A program made the position numbers and the translations under genes. From Paenibacillus taichungensis (GTDB lineage Bacteria; Bacillota; Bacilli; Paenibacillales; Paenibacillaceae): 64,000 bases of DNA. Of the stretch, positions 47,148-58,355 are shown one piece after another (the first letter of the stretch is position 1; each line of letters starts with the position of its first letter). The notes beneath the pieces were generated by a model, which ran no database searches, was not told the origin of the DNA, and saw nothing but the letters and a program-made list of their open reading frames with translations. The stretch is from NCBI RefSeq assembly GCF_013359905.1, contig NZ_JABMCC010000084.1, positions 22,318 to 86,317 on the forward strand, written 5' to 3'.

Positions 47148-47822
47148 ATGCTGTTTCCTTCATCCTGGCTTCAGGGAGCTTCCCGCGGGGAAGCCATTGC
47201 CTGCGAACTAAGACTGCGGATCATTAGCGGAACCCTTCGTCCTGGCGAAATTTTGTCAGAAAATCGGATTGCCGCTGATTTTGACAGCAGTCGCTCACCT
47301 GTACGCGAAGCGTTAAGAACATTGTCGAATGAAGGGCTCATTCGGCTGGAGCGTATGGGTGTCGTTGTTATTGGATTGAAAATTAAAGATGTCGAGGAAT
47401 TGTACGATGTACGTTTCCTGATTGAAAGTTTTGTGCAGCAGCGGCTTGCGGGGGATGTGCCAGATCAATTGATTACCCAGCTACGTAATGTAATAGACAA
47501 AATGGACTTGGCTGGACGCCATCAAGATGCGGTTGAATTCGCATATCAGGATCTCGTTTTTCACGAGACTATTATTGAAGCTGCCCAGCATTCCCGTATT
47601 TTACATCTATGGAGAAGCATTCGTTATGTTGTCATGACGGTTATGCTGCTCACCACCCGTAGGGTCTTTGTTCAAGGCGAGCAGAAAGTAAGCGCTGTAA
47701 TCGGCAAACATCGTTTGCTGATCGAGGCTCTTGAATCGGGTGATAAAACACGCATTCAAGCTGGAGTTCGCACGTATTTTCAGGATTCAGGCAAGACGCT
47801 GCACGAAAGCTTTGATTCTTAA
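47148..47822 (+). CDS. gntR: Gluconate operon repressor GntR
   Basis: 224 residues. The N-terminal winged helix (ELRLRIISGTLRPGEILSEN and SRSPVREALRTL) is close in wording to B. subtilis GntR, including IRLERMGVVVIGL. The C-terminal FCD domain should bind gluconate. Represses the gnt genes when gluconate is absent. Plus strand, unlike rpmH, and directly followed by gntP and gntK; two GntR-type operators flank the gene. Confidence 0.92.
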   Translation: MLFPSSWLQGASRGEAIACELRLRIISGTLRPGEILSENRIAADFDSSRSPVREALRTLSNEGLIRLERMGVVVIGLKIKDVEELYDVRFLIESFVQQRLAGDVPDQLITQLRNVIDKMDLAGRHQDAVEFAYQDLVFHETIIEAAQHSRILHLWRSIRYVVMTVMLLTTRRVFVQGEQKVSAVIGKHRLLIEALESGDKTRIQAGVRTYFQDSGKTLHESFDS

Positions 47823-47900
47823 TGACTTGTAATGAAATTCCATTCGTCAATTCATGGAATATCTGTGCAGAGGGTTCGCAATCATATCCGTTGTGAATGA

Positions 47901-47929
47901 TTGCGCTCCAACTTGTCGACAAGTATACA
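47901..47929 (+). promoter_or_regulatory. gntP promoter
   Basis: TTGCGC (47901-47906), 17-nt spacer, TATACA (47924-47929). The spacer and -10 are covered by the second GntR operator, so repressor binding would block polymerase. Confidence 0.55.
47912..47928. promoter_or_regulatory. GntR-type operator 2
   Basis: CTTGTCGACAAGTATAC. Same core as the copy at 46902-46918, differing only in the two central bases. It overlaps the gntP promoter. Confidence 0.75.
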
Positions 47930-48033
47930 AAATGCGATTTGTTTCAATTTTTTGGGGCATATTAAGAGGGATTCAAGCCGCCCGTGCTACATGATCGTAA
48001 AAGTGTCTTCCCTCCACCTGGTCATGGAACCGT

Positions 48034-48047
48034 TGTAAGCGTTATAT
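48034..48047 (+). promoter_or_regulatory. Candidate cre (CcpA) site
   Basis: TGTAAGCGTTATAT matches the cre consensus TGWAARCGYTWNCW at 13 of 14 positions. Located in the gntP leader, where CcpA binding could block elongation during growth on preferred sugars. A similar-scoring site near 31898 shows that such matches also occur by chance. Confidence 0.45.
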
Positions 48048-48071
48048 ATCAGAAAAAAAGGAGCATACCTC

Positions 48072-49433
48072 ATGAGCACTCTTTTTGGGCTATCCCATAA
48101 TGCAACGTTATTGGTCTGGACATTAATTGCGATTGTCTTCCTGATCGTGTTGATCTCCAAATATAAATGGAATCCTTTCATTACCCTTTTGTTGTCCGCA
48201 CTAATGCTTGGTTTGCTTACAGGTATGAAGCCTGCGGATGTCATTTCCTCCATTACGGGAGGACTTGGCGGAACACTTGGAACGATCGCCATCGTTATCG
48301 GTCTGGGGACCATGCTTGGTAAGATGATGGCTGAATCCGGCGGAGCCGAGCGTATTGCTACCACACTGGTGGATCGTTTCGGTGTAAAACGTGTGCACTG
48401 GGCGATGATGATTGTTGGTTTTATCGTCGGTATTCCTGTATTCTTCGAAGTCGGCGTCATTCTGCTGATTCCGATCATTTTCACCGTTGCACGTAAAACC
48501 AATATGTCGCTGCTGCAGATCGGTATTCCGATTTTGGCAGGTCTCTCTACTGTACATGGTCTCGTTCCACCTCACCCGGCTCCCATGATTGCCATCGAAG
48601 CGTTCAGCGCCGATTTGGGTAAAACGATCTTGTACTCCCTTATTGTAGGTATCCCGACTGCTATTATCGCTGGACCTCTGTTTGGTAAATTTATCGGTAA
48701 AAGAATACATACCGAACCGCCTGCAGAGCTGGCTGAACAATTCGCTACGAAAAAAAGTAACAACTTGCCAGGTTTCGGCATAACCCTGTTTACCATCTTG
48801 CTGCCGGTCATTTTGATGCTTATTGGCTCCATCGCCAATATCGTAGACCCAGACGCTACAAGCGGATTTACCGTTTTCTGTGAATTTATTGGCCATGAAA
48901 TTATAGCCCTGCTGATCTCCGTCGTGTTCGCCCTCTTTTCGCTCGGTTTCTCACGGGGGTTCAACAAACATGACATCTCCCGCTTCACCAGTGAATGTCT
49001 GGCGCCTACGGCGACCATCATTCTCATCATTGGCGGTGGCGGTGCGTTCAAACAGGTGTTGATTAATAGTGGTGTAGGTAATGCCATTGCTGAGGTCGCC
49101 ACACATGCCAATATTAATGTGATCCTGTTCGCCTGGCTTGTAGCCGCACTCATTCGGGTTGCTACCGGTTCTGCAACTGTGGCCATGACGACAGCAGCTG
49201 GTATTGTAGCTCCGGTCCTTGCACTAACGCCTGGTGCCAATATTGAACTTGTCGTACTCGCTACCGGGGCAGGTTCACTTGTACTATCTCATGTGAACGA
49301 CGCAGGCTTCTGGATGATCAAAGAATTCTTCAACATGAGTGTGTCTCAGACGTTGAAGACGTGGACCGTTATGGAAACACTATTATCTGTTGTTGGACTG
49401 ATCTTTATTTTGCTGCTGAGTACAGTCGTATAA
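48072..49433 (+). CDS. gntP: Gluconate:H+ symporter GntP
   Basis: 453 residues with about 12 membrane helices. Conserved segments such as GLGTMLGKMMAESGGAERIA and VHGLVPPHPAPMIA are typical of the GntP family. It imports gluconate with protons. GGAG lies 8 nt before the ATG. gntK follows after 86 nt. Confidence 0.93.
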   Translation: MSTLFGLSHNATLLVWTLIAIVFLIVLISKYKWNPFITLLLSALMLGLLTGMKPADVISSITGGLGGTLGTIAIVIGLGTMLGKMMAESGGAERIATTLVDRFGVKRVHWAMMIVGFIVGIPVFFEVGVILLIPIIFTVARKTNMSLLQIGIPILAGLSTVHGLVPPHPAPMIAIEAFSADLGKTILYSLIVGIPTAIIAGPLFGKFIGKRIHTEPPAELAEQFATKKSNNLPGFGITLFTILLPVILMLIGSIANIVDPDATSGFTVFCEFIGHEIIALLISVVFALFSLGFSRGFNKHDISRFTSECLAPTATIILIIGGGGAFKQVLINSGVGNAIAEVATHANINVILFAWLVAALIRVATGSATVAMTTAAGIVAPVLALTPGANIELVVLATGAGSLVLSHVNDAGFWMIKEFFNMSVSQTLKTWTVMETLLSVVGLIFILLLSTVV

Positions 49434-49519
49434 ATTGACTACCTATATAGAAGAAGAAAATAAATCCACACCATTAGAGTTTTATTTTATGGGTTCAAAA
49501 GAAAGAAGGTTTATGTAAA

Positions 49520-51067
49520 GTGAACAACTATATGATTGGTATGGATATCGGTACAACCAGTACCAAATCCGTACTCTTTACGGAACAGGGCGAAGTTGTA
49601 AGCACCTCGACTCAGGAATATCCTTTATACACCCCAGCTCCCGATGTCGCTGAGCAGGATCCAGAACAAATTGTGCAAGCCGCCCTTCGCTCCGTACGCG
49701 GCGTGATGGATCAAAGCGGCGTAGCTGCCGAACAAATTATGTTCGTATCCTGCAGCTCTGCCATGCACAGTGTTATTGCGATGGGACAAGATGGTATGCC
49801 CCTAACTCGCTGTATCACTTGGGCTGACAACCGGAGTGCTGCCTGGGCCGCCAAACTGCAAGAGGATGGAATCGGGCATTCTATCTATTTGCGAACAGGT
49901 ACACCGATCCACCCCATGTCGCCACTGACCAAATTAATGTGGCTGCGTCATGATGAACCTGAACTATTTCAACGTACCGCCAAATTTATCTCTATTAAAG
50001 AATATTTGTTCTTCCGTCTGTTCGGCCAATATGTCGTGGATCACTCCATCGCCTCATGTACCGGCCTGCTCAATCTGGAACAACTGGATTGGGATGCAGA
50101 AGCACTTGAGGTTGCAGGCATTACACCTGACCATCTATCGCAGCTCGTCCCGACCACACATATTATAGAGGGAATGGATCGCACATGGGCTGAAAAAATG
50201 GCTCTCTCCCCCTCTACTCCCTTCGTCATCGGTGCAAGTGACGGGGTATTGTCCAATCTGGGCGTAAACGCCATTGAACCTGGCGTTGTTGCAGCAACGA
50301 TCGGCACTAGCGGCGCGATTCGCACCGTCGTTGACCGTCCGGTTACCGATCCAAAAGGTAGAACGTTCTGTTACGCCCTCACCGAGAATCTTTGGGTTAT
50401 CGGCGGACCTGTGAATAACGGTGGCATGCTGTTCCGCTGGGTACGGGACGAATTCGCTGCCTCGGAAGTCGAAACAGCCAAACGGCTCGGCATCAATTCC
50501 TATGATGTACTCACTAAGATTGCGGAACGCGTCAGCCCCGGTTCGGAAGGACTTCTATTCCATCCGTACCTTTCAGGGGAACGCGCCCCTTTATGGAATC
50601 CGGACGCCCGGGGTTCCTTCTTTGGTTTGACCCTTCACCACCAGAAAGAGCATATGATTCGTTCCGTTTTGGAAGGGGTTATTTTCAACCTGTATACGGT
50701 ACTGCTGGCCATGGAAGAACAGATCGGACAACCTACCTCCATTCAGGCAACGGGTGGTTTCGCTCGTTCCCCACTCTGGCGTCAGATGATGTCCGATATA
50801 TTCAACCAGGAAGTCATTGTGCCCGAGAGCTTCGAAAGTTCCTGTCTGGGGGCCGTCGTGCTCGGTCTTTATGCTACAGGGCGAATTAAGTCGCTTCATG
50901 CCGTTTCATCGATGGTTGGTACAACGCACAAGCATACCCCTATTAAAGCACATGCATCGATCTACCAGGAGCTGCTCCCCATCTTTATTCGCATTTCGCG
51001 AAAATTGGAAGAAGAATATGCAGATATCGCGGATTTCCAACGTAAATTTTCTGCTCATAACGAGTAA
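49520..51067 (+). CDS. gntK: Gluconokinase GntK
   Basis: 515-residue FGGY-family kinase. N-terminal MIGMDIGTTSTKSVLF and the C-terminal ATGGFARSPLWRQMMSDIFN motif are typical. Phosphorylates gluconate to 6-phosphogluconate. It starts at GTG with GAAGG at 10 nt. No gntZ (6-phosphogluconate dehydrogenase) follows, unlike B. subtilis, so the product must enter the pentose-phosphate pathway through a gene elsewhere. Confidence 0.92.
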   Translation: MNNYMIGMDIGTTSTKSVLFTEQGEVVSTSTQEYPLYTPAPDVAEQDPEQIVQAALRSVRGVMDQSGVAAEQIMFVSCSSAMHSVIAMGQDGMPLTRCITWADNRSAAWAAKLQEDGIGHSIYLRTGTPIHPMSPLTKLMWLRHDEPELFQRTAKFISIKEYLFFRLFGQYVVDHSIASCTGLLNLEQLDWDAEALEVAGITPDHLSQLVPTTHIIEGMDRTWAEKMALSPSTPFVIGASDGVLSNLGVNAIEPGVVAATIGTSGAIRTVVDRPVTDPKGRTFCYALTENLWVIGGPVNNGGMLFRWVRDEFAASEVETAKRLGINSYDVLTKIAERVSPGSEGLLFHPYLSGERAPLWNPDARGSFFGLTLHHQKEHMIRSVLEGVIFNLYTVLLAMEEQIGQPTSIQATGGFARSPLWRQMMSDIFNQEVIVPESFESSCLGAVVLGLYATGRIKSLHAVSSMVGTTHKHTPIKAHASIYQELLPIFIRISRKLEEEYADIADFQRKFSAHNE

Positions 51068-51087
51068 ATCATGCTTTTATAACCACC

Positions 51088-51143
51088 AAAAAGAGGTTGT
51101 TCTCTTAGACCACCATTCCGGTCTTCAGGAACAACCTCTTTTT
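51088..51143 (+). terminator. Terminator of the gnt operon
   Basis: AAAAAGAGGTTGTTC and GAACAACCTCTTTTT form a perfect 15-bp stem with a T run. It lies 20 nt after gntK and insulates the dnaA control region from gnt transcription. Confidence 0.9.
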
Positions 51144-51401
51144 GGCATACGCAAAACTGCTGCAATGGGGACACATCCATCTCCAAGGTTTGCACGCTTA
51201 TCCATCCTACCTCTTTTAGGAATAAATCCTACGTTCAATTCATACAAATCAGTAAACGTTCCTTGGTACCAACAGGCCCTCTTCTTGATCTCCTCTGCCT
51301 TTGATTTTGTCGTTTCCTCAATTCCTCTCTTCAAAAAAGGAAAAAAGGTATGAAGAGTCACTCCCCTGTAAATCCCCAAAACGGCCATTATCACTTTACG
51401 G

Positions 51402-51758
51402 TTATCCACAGAGAGGTTATTCACAAACAGAGAATACTTTTACACACAATTCAGCATCATTTGACGAATAACCTGTGTATAAAATAATTTGGGTTTTTGG
51501 GTCATCTTGTCGAAAGTTAAACAATTTATAAACAATATATTGTGTTGTGATTAAAAATTATACACAAGTTATTGAATTTGTGGATAAAATCACGCGATAC
51601 ATTGAAATGCCGGGCTTCTTTTGCTATGATTGTATTACTTTTGGATGTGAATATGTGATCTGACCCATAATATTATCAACAGCCTGTGGATAAAGTTGTG
51701 AACAATTTTCCGTTGTTCATTCTTTTTTTGTTTTCGACCTGCGGGGGTTTGGGGATAA
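51402..51758. other. DnaA-box group II (upstream of dnaA)
   Basis: Good sites: TTATCCACA at 51402-51410; TTATTCACA 51417-51425; TTATACACA on the minus strand 51474-51482 and on the plus strand 51558-51566; TTATCCACA on the minus strand at 51579-51587 and 51685-51693; TTATCCCCA minus at 51750-51758. Weaker: 51438-51446 and 51697-51705. The rest is AT-rich. The dnaA promoter lies among them. Confidence 0.92.
51602..51630 (+). promoter_or_regulatory. dnaA promoter
   Basis: TTGAAA (51602-51607), 17-nt spacer, TATGAT (51625-51630) with an upstream TG. DnaA boxes flank it on both sides, which fits autoregulation. The leader is about 200 nt. Confidence 0.75.
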
Positions 51759-51837
51759 ATTCAACAATATATCTCGTATTTCGACACTGCATCATGGCTT
51801 AAGCCACACTTGGAACATGTAAAAGGAGTGACAGTCT

Positions 51838-53184
51838 GTGGACAGCCATACTTCTGATTTATGGCAGCAAATTTTATCAATCATACAAAACAAGCTCAGC
51901 AAACCCAGCTTTGACACTTGGTTCAAAGCAACCAAAGCTACCAAGCTGAATGATCGTTCGATCGTCATATCCGCACCAACCACGTTTGCCGTCGAATGGC
52001 TGGAGAGCCGTTACACCAAACTGGTCGGATCGACGGTATATGAGCTGCTTGGCAAACAGGTCGATGTGAAATTTGTCATCGAGGAGAACAAGCCTGCTGA
52101 ACCGGACCCTCAACTGCCAGCGCCAACGCCTACAGTTGTTCAGGAAGAAGCGGTACTCAGCATGCTGAATCCAAAATATACATTCGATACATTTGTCATT
52201 GGGCCGGGCAACCGTTTTGCCCACGCCGCATCGCTGGCGGTCGCTGAAGCGCCCGCCAAAGCATACAATCCTCTGTTTCTCTATGGAGGGGTAGGTCTCG
52301 GCAAAACTCACTTGATGCATGCGATCGGACATTACGTCTTGGAGCATGATCCGGGCAGCAAAGTTGTTTATTTGTCATCTGAGAAATTCACGAACGAATT
52401 CATTAACTCGATCCGTGATAACCGCGGGGAGAGCTTCCGTAACAAATACCGTAGTGTCGACATTCTGCTCATTGATGATATTCAGTTCTTGGCTGGAAAA
52501 GAATCGACGCAAGAGGAATTTTTCCATACGTTTAATGCGCTGCATGAGGAACGGAAACAGATCATCATCTCCAGCGACAGACCGCCGAAGGAAATTCCGA
52601 CCCTGGAAGAACGGCTTCGTTCCCGTTTTGAATGGGGGTTAATTACGGATATCCAGCCTCCAGATCTGGAGACACGGATTGCTATTTTACGTAAAAAAGC
52701 TCGTGCGGAAAACCTGGATATTCCGAATGAGGCGATGATGTACATCGCCAACCAGATTGATACCAATATTCGTGAACTGGAAGGGGCACTGATTCGGGTT
52801 GTTGCCTATTCTTCGCTGACTAATCAAGATGTAACCACTCATCTAGCAGCTGAAGCACTGAAGGATATTATTCCTTCCAGTCGTCCAAAAATGATCACTA
52901 TTCACGACATCCAACAAAAGGTCGGCGAGTATTACAGCCTTAAGCTTGAAGATTTCAAAGCACGGAAACGGACCAAGGCCGTTGCGTTCCCAAGACAGAT
53001 TGCTATGTATCTCTCTCGTGAACTTACAGACTTTTCTTTGCCCAAAATCGGTGAAGCATTTGGAGGGCGAGATCATACCACCGTCATCCATGCGCACGAA
53101 AAGATCTCCCAGGCGATTAAAGTCGATCAGGATCTCTATAAAGTTATCAACAACTTAACCGAAAAAATTAAGAATCCAACCTGA
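51838..53184 (+). CDS. dnaA: Chromosomal replication initiator DnaA
   Basis: 448 residues. Domain I (about 1-80), a short linker, the AAA+ domain with [13 protein letters not shown] and LLIDDIQF, and domain IV with [12 protein letters not shown], which binds DnaA boxes. It starts at GTG after AAAAGGAGTGACA. Directed toward dnaN and the unwinding site. Confidence 0.98.
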   Translation: MDSHTSDLWQQILSIIQNKLSKPSFDTWFKATKATKLNDRSIVISAPTTFAVEWLESRYTKLVGSTVYELLGKQVDVKFVIEENKPAEPDPQLPAPTPTVVQEEAVLSMLNPKYTFDTFVIGPGNRFAHAASLAVAEAPAKAYNPLFLYGGVGLGKTHLMHAIGHYVLEHDPGSKVVYLSSEKFTNEFINSIRDNRGESFRNKYRSVDILLIDDIQFLAGKESTQEEFFHTFNALHEERKQIIISSDRPPKEIPTLEERLRSRFEWGLITDIQPPDLETRIAILRKKARAENLDIPNEAMMYIANQIDTNIRELEGALIRVVAYSSLTNQDVTTHLAAEALKDIIPSSRPKMITIHDIQQKVGEYYSLKLEDFKARKRTKAVAFPRQIAMYLSRELTDFSLPKIGEAFGGRDHTTVIHAHEKISQAIKVDQDLYKVINNLTEKIKNPT

Positions 53185-53208
53185 ATAAGTCCCAAGCCTG
53201 TGCACAAC

Positions 53209-53261
53209 GTATACACATGTGGATAGGCTTGGGCTTATGGGTTTATACCCACTTATCCACA
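53209..53261. other. DnaA-box group III (dnaA-dnaN gap)
   Basis: TTATCCACA at 53253-53261 is perfect; 53209-53217 (GTATACACA) and 53218-53226 (minus CTATCCACA) have one mismatch each. The perfect box is followed by a short GC stretch and the DnaA-trio run. Confidence 0.85.
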
Positions 53262-53270
53262 TATTCAGTG

Positions 53271-53291
53271 CCCCTATTACTATTATTACTA
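53271..53291. other. Probable DNA unwinding element with DnaA-trios
   Basis: After CCCC come the triplets CTA-TTA-CTA-TTA-TTA-CTA (53274-53291). Their complement reads 3'-GAT/AAT-5' six times, which fits the DnaA-trio described in B. subtilis. Preceded by DnaA box 53253-53261 and followed by AT-rich DNA. This makes 53.27-53.31 kb the likely opening site. Confidence 0.8.
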
Positions 53292-53404
53292 TAAAGATCT
53301 AAAAGATATCATCTCCAAATAAGCGATTTCGAAGCTTAGCCTTCGGCCTTTGAAAAACACCTTTCAACACCCAAACACCTAAAAAATCAGCTAGGAGTGA
53401 AACC

Positions 53405-54547
53405 ATGAAAATCAGCATAATGAAAAACTATTTAAACGATTCCATACAGCAAGTATCCAAAGCGATCTCGAGCCGTACGACGATCCCAATTCTGAGCGGT
53501 ATCAAATTCGACGTTAATCATCAAGGTGTGACGTTGACAGCAAGCGACACCGATATTTCAATTCAATCCTTCATCCCGCTTGAAGATGGTGATAAAAGTG
53601 TTGTTCAGGTAGATCAACCCGGTAGTGTAGTTCTACCAGCCAAGTTTTTCGTGGAGATCATCAAGAAGCTGCCATCGCAGGAAGTGCACATGGAAGTCAA
53701 AGATAACTTCAACACCTTTATTTCCGCAGGAGCTACAGAAATTCAACTGGTTGGTCTTGATCCGGAAGAATTCCCAGTATTGCCAAGCATCGAAGAAAAC
53801 CAAACGGTCTCCATTCCAGGAGATTTGCTCAAAAACATGATTAAACAAACCGTATTCTCCATTTCCACACATGAAACTACGCCGATTCTGACAGGTGTAC
53901 TCTGGAGTTTGGGTGACAATGAACTGAAATTTGTGGCAACTGACCGTCACCGTCTTGCTACTCGTTCAGCAATGCTGGATAATGCAGAAGGTGTGAGATT
54001 CAACAATGTGGTGATCTCGGGCAAAACGCTGAACGAACTCAGCAAAATTGTGCCGGATCAAAATACACTTGTGGATATCGTTGTCGCTGATAATCAAGTC
54101 TTGTTCAAAATCGACCGTGTTCTGTTCTATTCGCGTATTTTGGACGGAACTTATCCGGATACTTCTAGAATTATTCCGACTTCGTACAAAACAGAACTCG
54201 TTTTGGATACAAAAAAATTAAGTGAATCTATTGACCGGGCTTATTTGCTGTCGCGTGAAGAAAAAACAAATATTGTGCGGATGCAGACAATGGATTCCGG
54301 ATCGATCGAAATTTCATCCAGCTCTTCCGAGCTGGGGAAAGTAAGAGAAGAGATCGAACCTGCCGACTTTAACGGCGAACCGCTGAAAATCTCGTTCAAC
54401 TCCAAATATATGCTGGATGTGCTGAAAGTGGTGGAGAGTGAGCAGCTGATGATCGCTTTCACTGGCGTCATGAGTCCTATCATCCTGAAACCGCTGGACG
54501 ACAGTCACAGCTTGTACGTCATATTGCCTTACCGGACGACCAACTAA
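53405..54547 (+). CDS. dnaN: DNA polymerase III beta subunit (sliding clamp)
   Basis: 380 residues, normal length, three repeats of the clamp fold. The N-terminal MKISIMKNYL and the C-terminal end ILPYRTTN are typical. Encircles DNA and holds the polymerase. ATG with TAGGAGTG at 5-6 nt. First gene after the unwinding site. Confidence 0.98.
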   Translation: MKISIMKNYLNDSIQQVSKAISSRTTIPILSGIKFDVNHQGVTLTASDTDISIQSFIPLEDGDKSVVQVDQPGSVVLPAKFFVEIIKKLPSQEVHMEVKDNFNTFISAGATEIQLVGLDPEEFPVLPSIEENQTVSIPGDLLKNMIKQTVFSISTHETTPILTGVLWSLGDNELKFVATDRHRLATRSAMLDNAEGVRFNNVVISGKTLNELSKIVPDQNTLVDIVVADNQVLFKIDRVLFYSRILDGTYPDTSRIIPTSYKTELVLDTKKLSESIDRAYLLSREEKTNIVRMQTMDSGSIEISSSSSELGKVREEIEPADFNGEPLKISFNSKYMLDVLKVVESEQLMIAFTGVMSPIILKPLDDSHSLYVILPYRTTN

Positions 54548-54563
54548 CGAGAGGAAGATCATA

Positions 54564-54779
54564 GTGAACCAAGTAGCGATTCGTACGGAATATATTAAGC
54601 TTGACCAATTTTTGAAACTGGCCGATTGCATACCAACTGGAGGTATGGCCAAAGCACTGCTTCAGGACGGACTTGTACGTGTGAATAAAGAGCCTGAGGA
54701 ACGCCGGGGACGCAAGTTATACCCTGGGGATATCGTTGAGGTGGACGGAGAAGGTTCGTTCGAAGTTGTCGCACAATAA
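54564..54779 (+). CDS. yaaA: S4-domain RNA-binding protein YaaA
   Basis: 71 residues: a single S4 domain (IKLDQFLKLADCIPTGGMAK and VRVNKEPEERRGRKLYPGD). Binds RNA; in Bacillus it takes part in ribosome maturation. It starts at GTG with GAGGAAGA upstream. Sits between dnaN and recF. Confidence 0.94.
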   Translation: MNQVAIRTEYIKLDQFLKLADCIPTGGMAKALLQDGLVRVNKEPEERRGRKLYPGDIVEVDGEGSFEVVAQ

Positions 54780-54836
54780 GAAGACCAGTTAGATCCTGCT
54801 GCCTCCTGACGGACGGGATAAAAGGGAGGTTACCGC

Positions 54837-55949
54837 GTGTTTGTAAACAGCATAGATCTGCAGCAATTCCGCAATTATGAACATCTGAGACTGGATTCAT
54901 TTGGTCCTGTAAATCTTTTGATCGGGCAAAATGCCCAAGGTAAGACCAATCTTGCAGAAGCCATCTTTGTGCTTGCACTCACTAAGAGCCACCGTACATC
55001 CCGTGATAAGGAACTGATTCGTTTCGGTGAAGAACGTGCAAGGCTTGCAGCAGAGGTCGACAAAAAGTACGGATCGGTCAAGCTCGAGCTATCTTTGTCG
55101 CAACAAGGCAAAAAAGCAAAGATCAACGGTTTGGAACAGCGCAAGCTGAGTGATTTTGTCGGAGCGCTTAATGTGGTGATGTTTGCACCGGAAGATCTTG
55201 AGATTGTCAAAGGCACACCGGGGGTCCGCCGCCGGTTTCTTGACATGGAGATTGGACAGGTGGCTCCAGGTTACCTGTATCATCTGCAGCAATATCAAAA
55301 AGTGCTCGTTCAGCGTAACAATCTGCTCAAGCAATTATGGGGGCAGAACGCTTCAGCGCAGACCATGCTTGAGGTGTGGAATGAACAACTGGTGGAGCAT
55401 GGTGTTAAAATCGTCAAAAAAAGGAAACAATTCATAAAGAAACTGCAAAAGTGGGCTGAAACGATTCATCAGGGCATCACCGGAGGCGGAGAAGTCCTGC
55501 GTCTGGCCTACCTTCCTTCCTTCAGCGAAGCCGCTGAGGAAGATGAAGCTGTCTTAATGGACCAATTTATGATAAAATTATCACAAATGAAAGAGCAGGA
55601 GATTCGCCGAGGCACAACGCTTAGTGGGCCGCATCGGGATGACCTGTCCTTTTTCATTAACGATCGGGAAGTACAAACGTATGGCTCGCAGGGGCAGCAG
55701 CGCACAACGGCGTTGTCCCTTAAACTTGCGGAAATTGAACTGATTCATGAAGAAATCGGAGAATATCCGGTCCTGCTGCTAGACGATGTACTGTCTGAAC
55801 TGGATCCTTTTCGTCAAACGCAGCTGATCGAAACGTTCCAGAGCAAGGTGCAAACCTTTATTACGGCTACCGGCATCGAGAGTCTGAACGTTGACAAACT
55901 CAAAGATGCCAGTATTTATCACGTTCATGCCGGACAGGTTGAACGCTAA
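54837..55949 (+). CDS. recF: DNA replication and repair protein RecF
   Basis: 370-residue SMC-like ATPase. Walker A IGQNAQGKTNL, signature LSGPHRDD and Walker B LLLDDVLSELD are intact. Loads RecA at gaps with RecO and RecR. GTG start with GGGAGG at 7 nt. Confidence 0.97.
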   Translation: MFVNSIDLQQFRNYEHLRLDSFGPVNLLIGQNAQGKTNLAEAIFVLALTKSHRTSRDKELIRFGEERARLAAEVDKKYGSVKLELSLSQQGKKAKINGLEQRKLSDFVGALNVVMFAPEDLEIVKGTPGVRRRFLDMEIGQVAPGYLYHLQQYQKVLVQRNNLLKQLWGQNASAQTMLEVWNEQLVEHGVKIVKKRKQFIKKLQKWAETIHQGITGGGEVLRLAYLPSFSEAAEEDEAVLMDQFMIKLSQMKEQEIRRGTTLSGPHRDDLSFFINDREVQTYGSQGQQRTTALSLKLAEIELIHEEIGEYPVLLLDDVLSELDPFRQTQLIETFQSKVQTFITATGIESLNVDKLKDASIYHVHAGQVER

Positions 55950-55962
55950 GGAGTGAGGGCTT

Positions 55963-56211
55963 ATGTACATTCATCTGGGCGGCGAGAAGATTATCCGATC
56001 TTCCGAATTGGTCGCTATTTTTGATATATCGATTGAAAAATCCTCAAAAATTTCCAAGCAGTATGTCACGCATGCCGAGCAGGAAAAAACAGTGGAGCAT
56101 ATTGGTGAAGAGGAAGCCAAGTCCATTGTCGTGACCAAAAACATTGTGTACTACTCGCCTATTTCCTCAGCTACGCTCAAGAAGCGAGCTCACATTTTTC
56201 CTGATCTCTAG
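55963..56211 (+). CDS. remB: Extracellular matrix regulator RemB (DUF370, YaaB)
   Basis: 82 residues of the DUF370 family (MYIHLGGEKIIRSSELVAIFD). In Bacillus RemB acts in biofilm matrix gene control with RemA. Begins 13 nt after recF with AAGGAGTGA. Length is typical. Confidence 0.93.
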   Translation: MYIHLGGEKIIRSSELVAIFDISIEKSSKISKQYVTHAEQEKTVEHIGEEEAKSIVVTKNIVYYSPISSATLKKRAHIFPDL

Positions 56212-56348
56212 CCTATCGGCGGTACGAGTTATTGTACCTTTTGCTGCTTGTCTTTATTTAGATTGCTTGCTGGAATTAAGGGAATATGTTCATTTCAGGA
56301 TGCATTCTTAGTTAACGCATATTTACGATATTGAATCTATAGAAGTAG

Positions 56349-58268
<1,920 letters not shown>

Positions 58269-58278
58269 CGATATTCGA

Positions 58279-58306
58279 AGAGGCGCCTGCGAGGGCGCCT
58301 CTTTTA
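58279..58306 (+). terminator. Terminator of gyrB
   Basis: AGAGGCGCC and GGCGCCTCT arms are followed by TTTT, 11 nt after the gyrB stop. Confidence 0.85.
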
Positions 58307-58355
58307 CATTATGGGGTTAGTTATTGAGATTTTAGGTTGGACTCTGGAGTGACTG

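Noticed and set aside
48201..49240. Long minus-strand frames opposite gntP
   Set aside because: Shadows produced by the codon use of gntP; no homology.
51125..51424. 99-codon minus-strand frame between gntK and dnaA
   Set aside because: It overlaps the gnt terminator and DnaA boxes and has no ribosome site; kept only as a possible remnant.
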